Assembly (NCBI GenBank): GCA_028684405.1
Contig: JAQUGA010000004.1
Span: 1 to 32,537 of the forward strand
DNA length: 32,537 nucleotides
Direction: 5' to 3'
Origin: Bacteroidales bacterium
GTDB taxonomy: Bacteria; Bacteroidota; Bacteroidia; Bacteroidales; WCHB1-69
How positions within the stretch are numbered: the first letter of the stretch is position 1; every line of letters begins with the position of its first letter. The notes under the pieces were generated by a model. That model ran no database searches and was not told the DNA's origin. It saw only the letters and a list, made by a program, of their open reading frames with translations. A program made the translations under genes and the position numbers. This document shows positions 25,100 to 30,711 of this stretch, in pieces.

Positions 25100-26230
25100 A
25101 TGAGTCGTTTACCCCAAGGTTCTTTGATTGGTTATATGAGTTCTAAAGTAAAAGAGGGCGGCGGAATTAATTTAGCTCAGGGCATACCTGGCTATGATCC
25201 ACCAGCTGAACTGTTGGAATCCCTGCGTAAAGCATCGTTCAAAAATGTGCATCAATATCCTCCAGGAACGGGAAATTTCAGATTGGCTGATTTTATTGCC
25301 CAATCTTTCAAAAACGAACTTGAAATTACCAGAGATGACGTGTTGATTACCAATGGAGCCACTGAAGCTTTGTCATTGCTTTTTTTGTACTTTACACAGC
25401 TTTTTAAACACAATTTTTCGGTGCTTGCATTTGATCCTGCGTATGAAAGTTACAGTCGCTTGCCCGAACATTTTGGCGTAAATTATGTCTCTTTTAGTGA
25501 TTATTCGCAATCTTCAATAGATTTTGAATCTTTTGAAAAACATATTAGAGAGAATAATGTGAAACTTTTATTTCTTAGTTCTCCAGGAAATCCATATGGT
25601 CGCATGTTTTCTGAGTCTGAACTTGATACACTTTGTCTTTTGTCAGAAAAACTTGATTTTTACATCATTTTTGATGCTGTTTACAAGGAATTATATACTC
25701 AACAGAAACCGTATCAAGGTTTGAAACATTTCGGTGAACGATATATTTATGTAAATAGTTTTTCAAAACTATTGTCCATTACGGGTTGGAGGATTGGCTA
25801 TTTAATTGCTGATTCTATGCACATGAAAGGCATTCGAAGCATGCACGATTATACAGGTTTGTGCGTCCCTTCGGTCTTGCAAGAGGCTCTGATCGACTAC
25901 TTAGAAGGCAATAATAGTGGAGCTGAATACATCGTTTGGCTTCGAAATCAAGTCAACAAAGTATTTTCGTTTTTTGTTCCCGAATTAGAAAAAATGGGTT
26001 TTGATATTCCACCTATTGCGGGTGGGTATTTTATTTGGGCACAATTGCCCAGTAAATTCAAGTGTGGTTTTGAATTTGCTGAAAAATTATACGAAAAAGA
26101 AAAAATTGCGGTGGTTCCAGGAATTCATTTTTCAAAGAATGCTAAATCTTATATCCGAATCAATATCGCTCGACCCGAAAATGAATTAAATTCAGCGATA
26201 GAAGGATTGAAAAGGTTTGTTATTGCTTAG
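25100..26230 (+). CDS. Class I/II PLP-dependent aminotransferase
   Basis: A 376-residue fold-type I aminotransferase of the methionine/kynurenine-aminotransferase-like subgroup. It begins with INLAQGIPGYDPP, then HQYPPGTGNFRLADFIA and LITNGATEALSLLF. PLP-binding residues: Asn164 (SSPGNPYGRMF), Asp192 and Tyr195 (IIFDAVYKELY), the Schiff-base Lys223 (VNSFSKLLSITGWRIGYL), and a carboxylate-binding Arg in YIRINIARPENEL. It moves amino groups between amino and keto acids in the cytoplasm; exact substrates unknown. It lies 6 bases after the peptidase gene, so it is probably cotranscribed, an odd pairing with no obvious shared role beyond amino-acid use. It is unrelated to rocD downstream, which has its own promoter. 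Confidence 0.93.
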   Translation: MSRLPQGSLIGYMSSKVKEGGGINLAQGIPGYDPPAELLESLRKASFKNVHQYPPGTGNFRLADFIAQSFKNELEITRDDVLITNGATEALSLLFLYFTQLFKHNFSVLAFDPAYESYSRLPEHFGVNYVSFSDYSQSSIDFESFEKHIRENNVKLLFLSSPGNPYGRMFSESELDTLCLLSEKLDFYIIFDAVYKELYTQQKPYQGLKHFGERYIYVNSFSKLLSITGWRIGYLIADSMHMKGIRSMHDYTGLCVPSVLQEALIDYLEGNNSGAEYIVWLRNQVNKVFSFFVPELEKMGFDIPPIAGGYFIWAQLPSKFKCGFEFAEKLYEKEKIAVVPGIHFSKNAKSYIRINIARPENELNSAIEGLKRFVIA

Positions 26231-26341
26231 AATTGAGTTTTTACGATAATTGAAAGGGGCACAACTGAAAGGATTTTTGCAAAAATAAATGTTTAAATTG
26301 TCTAAAAAAACAACAAGTTATTACGGTGTAAGTTTAATTAT

Positions 26342-26349
26342 TATATTTG
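26342..26349 (+). promoter_or_regulatory. -7 box for rocD
   Basis: TATATTTG matches TAnnTTTG and ends 38 bases before the rocD ATG. No clear -33 TTTG is present at the usual distance. Confidence 0.55.
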
Positions 26350-26387
26350 CAATGAATTATTGAAAACAACCTAGAAATTATAAAATT

Positions 26388-27617
26388 ATGATTGAACAAG
26401 TTAAAAGCTCAGCTCAAGCTATCGAATTGGAATTAAAATACGGAGCACACAATTATCATCCATTAGCAGTGGTTTTTGCAAAAGCCGAAGGTGCTTTAGC
26501 GTGGGACGTTGAAGGAAAACAGTATTACGACTTTCTTTCTGCTTATTCGGCTGTAAATCAAGGACACTGCCATCCAAAAATCATTGATGCATTGGTTGAT
26601 CAAGCACGTAAATGTACGTTGACTTCCAGAGCTTTTCATAGCGACCAATTAGGCGTTTATGAAAAATACATTACAGAGTTTTTTGGATACGACAAAGTTT
26701 TACCAATGAACACGGGTGCAGAAGCCGTTGAAACAGCATTGAAACTATGCCGTAAGTGGGCTTACATGAAAAAAGGGGTGCCAGATAATCAAGCGAAGAT
26801 TGTTGTTTGTGATGGAAACTTCCACGGCAGAACAATTACCATCGTTTCGATGAGTACAGATCCTGATTCTTATGGTGGTTTTGGTCCTTTTACCCCAGGT
26901 TTTATTAAAGTACCATACAATGATATCGATGCTTTAGCAAAAGTTTTGGAAGATCCTAACGTTGCTGGTTTCCTTGTAGAGCCTATCCAAGGAGAAGCGG
27001 GTGTTTTTGTTCCAGATGAAGGATATTTGAAAAAAGCATTCGATTTGTGTAAAGCAAAAAATGTTTTATTTATGGCTGACGAAGTTCAAACGGGTATCGC
27101 TCGTACAGGAAAATTGTTAGCATGTGATCACGAAGAAGTAAGACCTGATGTTTTACTTTTAGGAAAAGCATTGTCTGGTGGCGTGTACCCAGTATCTGCA
27201 GTTTTGGCTGACGATGAAATTATGTTGTGCATCCAACCCGGTGAGCATGGTTCTACATTTGGTGGAAACCCTGTTTCTTGTGCTGTTGCTATGGCTGCTT
27301 TGGAAGTAGTTCGTGAAGAAAAGTTAGCGGAAAGAGCTGAGCGTCTTGGAAAAATCTTCCGTGCTGAAATGCTTGCTTTGCAAAAAGAAAACAACATGGT
27401 TGAATTGGTTAGAGGAAAAGGTCTACTTAATGCCGTTATCATTCGCCCTACAAACGGAAAAGAAGCTTGGGATGTATGTGTTCGCATGAAAGAACTCGGA
27501 GTTTTGGCAAAACCAACACACCAACATATTATCCGCTTTGCTCCTCCATTGGTCATCACAGATGAGCAATTAATGGATGCCATTAGTCTTATTAAAGAAG
27601 CAATCAGAACTGTTTAA
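26388..27617 (+). CDS. rocD: Ornithine--oxo-acid aminotransferase
   Basis: Class III PLP aminotransferase, 409 residues, the usual length. It converts ornithine and 2-oxoglutarate to glutamate-5-semialdehyde and glutamate, linking arginine/ornithine breakdown to proline and glutamate. Diagnostic motifs: [18 protein letters not shown] near the start, [73 protein letters not shown] (Asp231), [17 protein letters not shown] (Lys260, Schiff base) and [19 protein letters not shown]. It uses many CGT arginine codons and relatively GC-rich third positions compared with its neighbours, as expected of a well-expressed gene. It has its own -7 box and a strong terminator, so it is monocistronic. Confidence 0.97.
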   Translation: MIEQVKSSAQAIELELKYGAHNYHPLAVVFAKAEGALAWDVEGKQYYDFLSAYSAVNQGHCHPKIIDALVDQARKCTLTSRAFHSDQLGVYEKYITEFFGYDKVLPMNTGAEAVETALKLCRKWAYMKKGVPDNQAKIVVCDGNFHGRTITIVSMSTDPDSYGGFGPFTPGFIKVPYNDIDALAKVLEDPNVAGFLVEPIQGEAGVFVPDEGYLKKAFDLCKAKNVLFMADEVQTGIARTGKLLACDHEEVRPDVLLLGKALSGGVYPVSAVLADDEIMLCIQPGEHGSTFGGNPVSCAVAMAALEVVREEKLAERAERLGKIFRAEMLALQKENNMVELVRGKGLLNAVIIRPTNGKEAWDVCVRMKELGVLAKPTHQHIIRFAPPLVITDEQLMDAISLIKEAIRTV

Positions 27618-27636
27618 TATTTCTGATATATTGAAT

Positions 27637-27664
27637 AAAAAGGGACGCGAAAGTGTCCCTTTTT
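27637..27664 (+). terminator. Intrinsic terminator after rocD
   Basis: AAAAAGGGAC (27637-27646) pairs with GTCCCTTTTT (27655-27664). Inner G-T and C-G pairs close a GAAA tetraloop (27649-27652), a stable GNRA loop. The T-run follows directly. Clear rho-independent terminator. Confidence 0.93.
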
Positions 27665-27749
27665 TTAATTCTCCTTGTTTAATATATTCCCTAATTTCGT
27701 TCTGTTTTCATTTTGAATTCCTTCTTTTGAGATTTTGCTCAAATAAATG

Positions 27750-27857
27750 ACAGATTTCTCGCTGCGTTACCAATGACAAAGCTTGGTGACCCTGAAACAA
27801 GTTCGTAATGACCCTGTGTGTCATTACGAATGAAACGGAGTGAAATGAGGAATCTGT
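27750..27857. repeat. Intergenic palindromic repeat-like element
   Basis: About 108 bases with inverted ends. Left: ACAGATTTCTC (27750-27760), leading to AATGACA (27772-27778). Right: TGTCATTACGAA (27819-27830), leading to GAGGAATCTGT (27847-27857), which reads ACAGATTCCTC on the - strand. Inside, TTCGTAATGA (27802-27811) and TCATTACGAA (27821-27830) form a perfect 10-bp inverted pair with a 9-base loop. The layout resembles dispersed intergenic palindromic elements of Bacteroidota. It has no coding capacity and no flanking target-site duplication that I can see. Only one copy is in this window. Confidence 0.6.
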
Positions 27858-27910
27858 TTTGACGTTTTAGTTAGATATTATAATGATTTTCAAAATCCTA
27901 TTCACAGAAA

Positions 27911-28402
27911 TCAGTAAAGTTCAATAAATTCATAGCTATTATTTGTAAATTCCATAAATTTCATAAAATCCTCAAACTTAAAAATCAGTGAAGCTGTATT
28001 AATATTTGGATGGAAACTTATTTTTTCTGTTTTTAGAAGATTTTTGTCAAAAAACACATGAACATGATTTTCTGTGTCATTTATTAATCCAAGAGGAGTC
28101 ACAGATCCAGGCGTCAATTTCAGATATTTATGCAGGCGTTTTTCGGAAGCAAAAGTGAGTTTGCCTTGTTTTAAGCGTTGTTCCAAATCCGATATTTTTA
28201 AATTTTGCTTGCAATCCAAAATTACTAGATAATGCTTATTCCCTTTGTGATTTCTGAAAAATATATTTTTGCAATGGGTTGCATCATGACCGTCCCAATA
28301 TTTCATGGCAACTTCAATAGTGGGAGCGGGAGGATGTTCAACATATTCAAAAGGGATGTCTAATTCGTCAAGGGTTTTGTATAGATTAATATCTCCATTC
28401 AT
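27911..28402 (-). CDS. YbaK/ProX-like aminoacyl-tRNA deacylase (prolyl-tRNA editing domain protein)
   Basis: A 163-residue stand-alone YbaK/EbsC-fold protein. It begins KTLDELDIPFEYVEHPPAPTIE, as in PrdX/ProXp-ala-type editing domains. The conserved block HCKNIFFRNHKGNKHYLVIL holds the Lys that is functionally important in this superfamily, and LKLTPGSVTPLGLIND matches the GxxxPxG-like loop. Such proteins hydrolyse mischarged tRNA, usually Ala-tRNA(Pro), in trans and improve translational fidelity. I favour the ProXp-ala group because of the KNxFxRNxKGxxHYLV pattern, but this is family inference. It is a single-gene unit on the - strand, convergent with rocD. Confidence 0.88.
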   Translation of the reverse strand: MNGDINLYKTLDELDIPFEYVEHPPAPTIEVAMKYWDGHDATHCKNIFFRNHKGNKHYLVILDCKQNLKISDLEQRLKQGKLTFASEKRLHKYLKLTPGSVTPLGLINDTENHVHVFFDKNLLKTEKISFHPNINTASLIFKFEDFMKFMEFTNNSYEFIELY

Positions 28403-28486
28403 AATTTTTGTTTTTGTTTTTCAGCACTTTGTATTATATTTTACTGAGTTAAAAGTATTTATTATATGTTGTAAATAATTAGATCA

Positions 28487-28494
28487 CAAAAATA
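28487..28494 (-). promoter_or_regulatory. Possible -7 box for the deacylase gene
   Basis: On the - strand this reads TATTTTTG (TAnnTTTG), 84 bases upstream of the ATG at 28402. No -33 element is visible. The rest of 28403-28669 is AT-rich and I see no gene or RNA in it. Confidence 0.3.
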
Positions 28495-28669
28495 CAAATT
28501 ATTTCAGTAAAGGATTCTGCTTTGAGTATTCTAAGTGAAAGAGAAAAGATGTTGAACAAACAATTTGAATTTGTACAAAGAGCCACTGTGTTTATATAGA
28601 ATAATATGCAATATAAATCCAGGCTTGACAAAATATTTGTCAGAATCAATTTTGAAATTGATTTTTATT

Positions 28670-28677
28670 TATATTTG
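28670..28677 (+). promoter_or_regulatory. -7 box for cysteine-rich lipoprotein copy 1
   Basis: TATATTTG matches TAnnTTTG, 24 bases before the ATG at 28702. TTTG at 28651-28654 is a possible -33 element with a 15-base gap. The reading frame extending upstream to 28606 would place this box inside coding sequence, which supports the later start. Confidence 0.5.
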
Positions 28678-28701
28678 ATGACTCAATTAAAAAATCATCC
28701 C

Positions 28702-28923
28702 ATGAAAAAAACTTTAGTTCTTTTAACTGTTTTTGCAATTTCTGCTATTGCTATGAGCTCATGCAAAAAAGATTATGTTTGCGAATGCAATTATACAAGC
28801 TATTTAGGAACACCCGAACGTGCCGAAATACCGTATAATAATTCAACCAAAAGCCAAGCAGAGGATGCATGTACTAACTATTCTATGCCAGGTGCAAAAA
28901 ACTTTGATTGCAAATTAAAGTAG
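28702..28923 (+). CDS. Small cysteine-rich lipoprotein, copy 1 of 3
   Basis: ATG 28702 is chosen because the signal peptide (MKKTLVLLTVFAISAIAMSSC) begins there and the promoter box lies just before it. The product is 73 residues with lipobox MSSC and lipidated Cys21. The mature part of ~52 residues starts CKKDYVCECNY and has Cys27, Cys29, Cys57 and Cys70, ending DCKLK. Two paralogues of exactly the same length follow at 30104 and 30448 with the same cysteines. The four non-lipid cysteines could form two disulfides or bind a metal. No family recognised. It is a single-gene unit with its own terminator. Probably anchored to the inner or outer membrane facing the periplasm. Confidence 0.82.
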   Translation: MKKTLVLLTVFAISAIAMSSCKKDYVCECNYTSYLGTPERAEIPYNNSTKSQAEDACTNYSMPGAKNFDCKLK

Positions 28924-28964
28924 AAAACACAAAGCTCTTGAATTCATTAAGAGCTTTGTGTTTT
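28924..28964 (+). terminator. Intrinsic terminator after lipoprotein copy 1
   Basis: AAAACACAAAGCTCTT (28924-28939) pairs perfectly with AAGAGCTTTGTGTTTT (28949-28964): a 16-bp stem with a 9-base loop, directly after the stop codon. The core AAAGCTCTTGAA recurs as AAGCTCTTGAA in the terminator of copy 2. Confidence 0.88.
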
Positions 28965-29063
28965 AATAAAGGTTAAAACGATATTTTAAAGCATCAATGT
29001 GGAAACTGATGTTTGTTTTCGTTTTAATTACTAATTTTACTGCCTTTCGTTGAAAACCCATTT

Positions 29064-29267
29064 ATGAAACGACATCAATTTAAACACGATATAGACCTTC
29101 CGCTACGAACCGTTGAACATCGTGATTTGATTTTGTCTAACAAGTATTTGAAGAAGACTTATGAAGAATGGTACTCATATTTGATTGATGCTTTGCCCGA
29201 ACTGGATGGCGATGTTTTAGAAATTGGATCTAGCGGTGGTTTTTTAAAGCAAATATTGCTCAGGTAA
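29064..29267 (+). CDS. SAM-dependent methyltransferase, N-terminal part (frame break at 29240-29246)
   Basis: 67 residues as read. It has the start of a class I methyltransferase: RDLILSNKYLKKTYEEWY, then motif I GDVLEIGSSGGF (49-60), the SAM-binding glycine loop. The frame then runs off into LKQILLR and stops. The rest of the enzyme is in the -1 frame. The switch falls at GGT TTT TTA AAG, where T TTT TTA (29240-29246) is a -1 slippery heptamer in the right codon phase. A -1 shift there yields GGFLKANIAQVITSDILE and a 250-residue product (29064-29815). A lost T in the T6 run (which would give GGFFKANIAQ) is the simpler explanation. No clear promoter was found. Confidence 0.7.
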   Translation: MKRHQFKHDIDLPLRTVEHRDLILSNKYLKKTYEEWYSYLIDALPELDGDVLEIGSSGGFLKQILLR

Positions 29268-29815
29268 TTACTTCTGATATTTTAGAACTAGATTATTGCG
29301 ATATGTGTTTTTCGGCTGAAGATTTGCCTTTTCAAGATGAAACATTGTCGACTATACTGATGGTGAATGTTTTACATCATATTCCAAATCCTGAAAACTT
29401 TTTTTCGGAAGCACAACGTTGTTTAAAACCAGGTGGTAAAATTTTGTTTATTGAACCTACAAGGACTTTATTAAGTCGGTTTTTTTATAAAAAAATCCAC
29501 CATGAGCCATTTGATGATAAAGCATCTTGGCAATTACAGCCGGGAAGCCCAATGTCAAACTCAAATCAAGCTACTCCATGGATGATTTTAAAACGAGATG
29601 AAAAAAAATTTGATGCTCTTTTCCCAAAATTATTACGCATAAAGTACAAGGTTTTAATGCCTTTTAATAATGTTCTTTCGGGTGGCTTATCGTGGCAGCC
29701 ATTGTTGCCACTTTGGATGTATTCTGCGGTACGTTTTTTTGAACGAATTTTAAGCCCTTTTTCATCTATTATTGGTTTTTTTGCATTTGCCGAAATTGTT
29801 AAAATTGAAAAATAG
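29246..29815 (+). pseudogene. SAM-dependent methyltransferase, C-terminal part in the -1 frame
   Basis: The frame is open from the slippery site to 29815; the first ATG inside it is 29303. It continues the methyltransferase: ANIAQVITSDILELDYCD (motif II region), CFSAEDLPFQDETLSTILM (motif III/IV), VNVLHHIPNPENFFSEAQ and RCLKPGGKILFIEPTRT (motif V region), then a C-terminal block with HHEPFDDKASWQL and a hydrophobic FFERILSPFSSIIGFF. These features match UbiE/COQ5-like (Methyltransf_11) proteins, so substrates could be lipids, quinones or sugars. Starting at ATG 29303 would omit motif I and give a protein that cannot bind SAM normally. Best read as one frameshifted gene with 29064-29267. Confidence 0.7.
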
Positions 29816-29960
29816 TTTATTTTGTTTACAATTATTATCTTTCAGTTCACACTATTTAATGCGTACGTTAAAGAAATGAAGGTTTTAAAGCAGCAATTTT
29901 TTGTAAAATATGCATTTTCTATGTATTGCCGAATTTTTTATTAAACATTTTTTTTCCGTT

Positions 29961-29972
29961 TAGCCTAGGCTA
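29961..29972. repeat. Perfect 12-bp palindrome TAGCCTAGGCTA
   Basis: TAGCCTAGGCTA is its own reverse complement. It lies 95 bases upstream of the -7 box of lipoprotein copy 2 and is a GC-rich island in very AT-rich DNA. It could be an operator, or chance. The remainder of the 288-base gap (29816-30103) shows no gene. Confidence 0.35.
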
Positions 29973-30066
29973 GAGCCATAAACAAAACATGAATTCAAAT
30001 AGTTTTTCCTCTTAATATATAAAAATAATAATTTGTCTAAGTATGTTTTTTAGATGATATTTTATA

Positions 30067-30074
30067 TATATTTG
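30067..30074 (+). promoter_or_regulatory. -7 box for cysteine-rich lipoprotein copy 2
   Basis: TATATTTG matches TAnnTTTG, 29 bases before the ATG at 30104. It has the same box and a similar leader length to copy 1. No -33 TTTG at normal distance. Confidence 0.5.
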
Positions 30075-30103
30075 TGGAATTAAACCAAATAAAAAATTAA
30101 ACT

Positions 30104-30325
30104 ATGAAAAAAACATTAATCGTATTCGGATTTGTAGCTTTTGCTGCTATTGCAATGAGTTCATGTAAAAAAGATTATACATGCGAATGTACAACTACTA
30201 TGCCTGGGCTTGCTCCGCAAACTACCACAACCGTAATTAATGCGAAAAAAAGTGATGCTAAAACAACATGTGAAAATGGAAGTCAAACCGTAATGGGAAT
30301 TGTTACTGTTTGTAAACTAAAGTAA
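30104..30325 (+). CDS. Small cysteine-rich lipoprotein, copy 2 of 3
   Basis: 73 residues: lipoprotein signal peptide (MKKTLIVFGFVAFAAIAMSSC) with lipidated Cys21, then CKKDYTCECTT and the fixed cysteines Cys27, Cys29, Cys56 and Cys70, ending VCKLK. The middle is Thr-rich (PQTTTTVINAKKSDAKTTC). It shares the YxCEC motif, the spaced lone Cys and the CKLK end with copies 1 and 3, while the segment between is variable. This suggests a disulfide-held scaffold with a diversified loop. Function unknown. It is a single-gene unit between its own -7 box and a perfect terminator. Confidence 0.87.
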   Translation: MKKTLIVFGFVAFAAIAMSSCKKDYTCECTTTMPGLAPQTTTTVINAKKSDAKTTCENGSQTVMGIVTVCKLK

Positions 30326-30334
30326 CATAAATTT

Positions 30335-30367
30335 AAAAAAGCTCTTGAAAAATTCAAGAGCTTTTTT
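30335..30367 (+). terminator. Intrinsic terminator after lipoprotein copy 2
   Basis: AAAAAAGCTCTTGAA (30335-30349) pairs perfectly with TTCAAGAGCTTTTTT (30353-30367) around an AAA loop: a 15-bp stem ending in six T's. Strong and clearly rho-independent. Confidence 0.94.
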
Positions 30368-30412
30368 GTTTTTGTTACCCAAAATGATATCTACCTAAAT
30401 AGTTGTTTTTTA

Positions 30413-30420
30413 TACATTTG
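30413..30420 (+). promoter_or_regulatory. -7 box for cysteine-rich lipoprotein copy 3
   Basis: TACATTTG matches TAnnTTTG, 27 bases before the ATG at 30448. It lies between the terminator of copy 2 and the gene, so copy 3 is transcribed on its own. Confidence 0.5.
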
Positions 30421-30447
30421 AGGATGCAAAAACAAGAAATCTATACT

Positions 30448-30669
30448 ATGAAAAAAACATTAGTTATTTTAAGCATTTTCGCAATTACTGCTATCTCTAT
30501 GAGCTCTTGCAAAAAAGAATATGTTTGTGAATGCACATCTAATTATGCGCAATCGCCTCCCTCCAATTATTCAAAAATAATTTATGCAACTAAGTATGAA
30601 GCTAAATTAGAATGTGAAAATACAAATGAAACCGTATTTAATACAATTATGACATGTAAATTGAAATAA
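30448..30669 (+). CDS. Small cysteine-rich lipoprotein, copy 3 of 3
   Basis: I start at ATG 30448, not at the upstream in-frame TTG (30403), because the signal peptide (MKKTLVILSIFAITAISMSSC) begins here and the -7 box lies between the two. The product is 73 residues with lipidated Cys21, CKKEYVCECTS, and Cys27, Cys29, Cys56 and Cys70, ending TCKLK, matching copies 1 and 2. The signal peptide is closest to copy 1 in nucleotide sequence. The mature part has a Tyr/Ser/Pro-rich variable stretch (NYAQSPPSNYSKIIY). Function unknown. Confidence 0.84.
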   Translation: MKKTLVILSIFAITAISMSSCKKEYVCECTSNYAQSPPSNYSKIIYATKYEAKLECENTNETVFNTIMTCKLK

Positions 30670-30674
30670 GTTTT

Positions 30675-30697
30675 AAGCTCTTGTACTTTAAGTGCTT
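30675..30697 (+). terminator. Degenerate terminator-like hairpin after lipoprotein copy 3
   Basis: AAGCTCTT (30675-30682) pairs with AAGTGCTT (30690-30697) with one T-T mismatch and a 7-base loop. AAGCTCTTG is the same core as in the other two lipoprotein terminators, but the T-tract is poor (TAAACC). Probably a decayed copy. It may also serve the convergent S9 gene. Confidence 0.45.
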
Positions 30698-30711
30698 TAA
30701 ACCTATTGCTT

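Noticed and set aside
27128-27583. 151-codon antisense frame in rocD
   Set aside because: rocD is unambiguous on the other strand; the antisense product shows no domain and is explained by codon use.
27750-27857. Insertion sequence or CRISPR-like repeat
   Set aside because: No transposase and no regularly spaced direct repeats; it is a short palindromic element.
28606-28701. N-terminal extension of lipoprotein copy 1 (33 residues)
   Set aside because: It contains the -7 promoter box and would bury the signal peptide; both paralogues begin at MKKTL.
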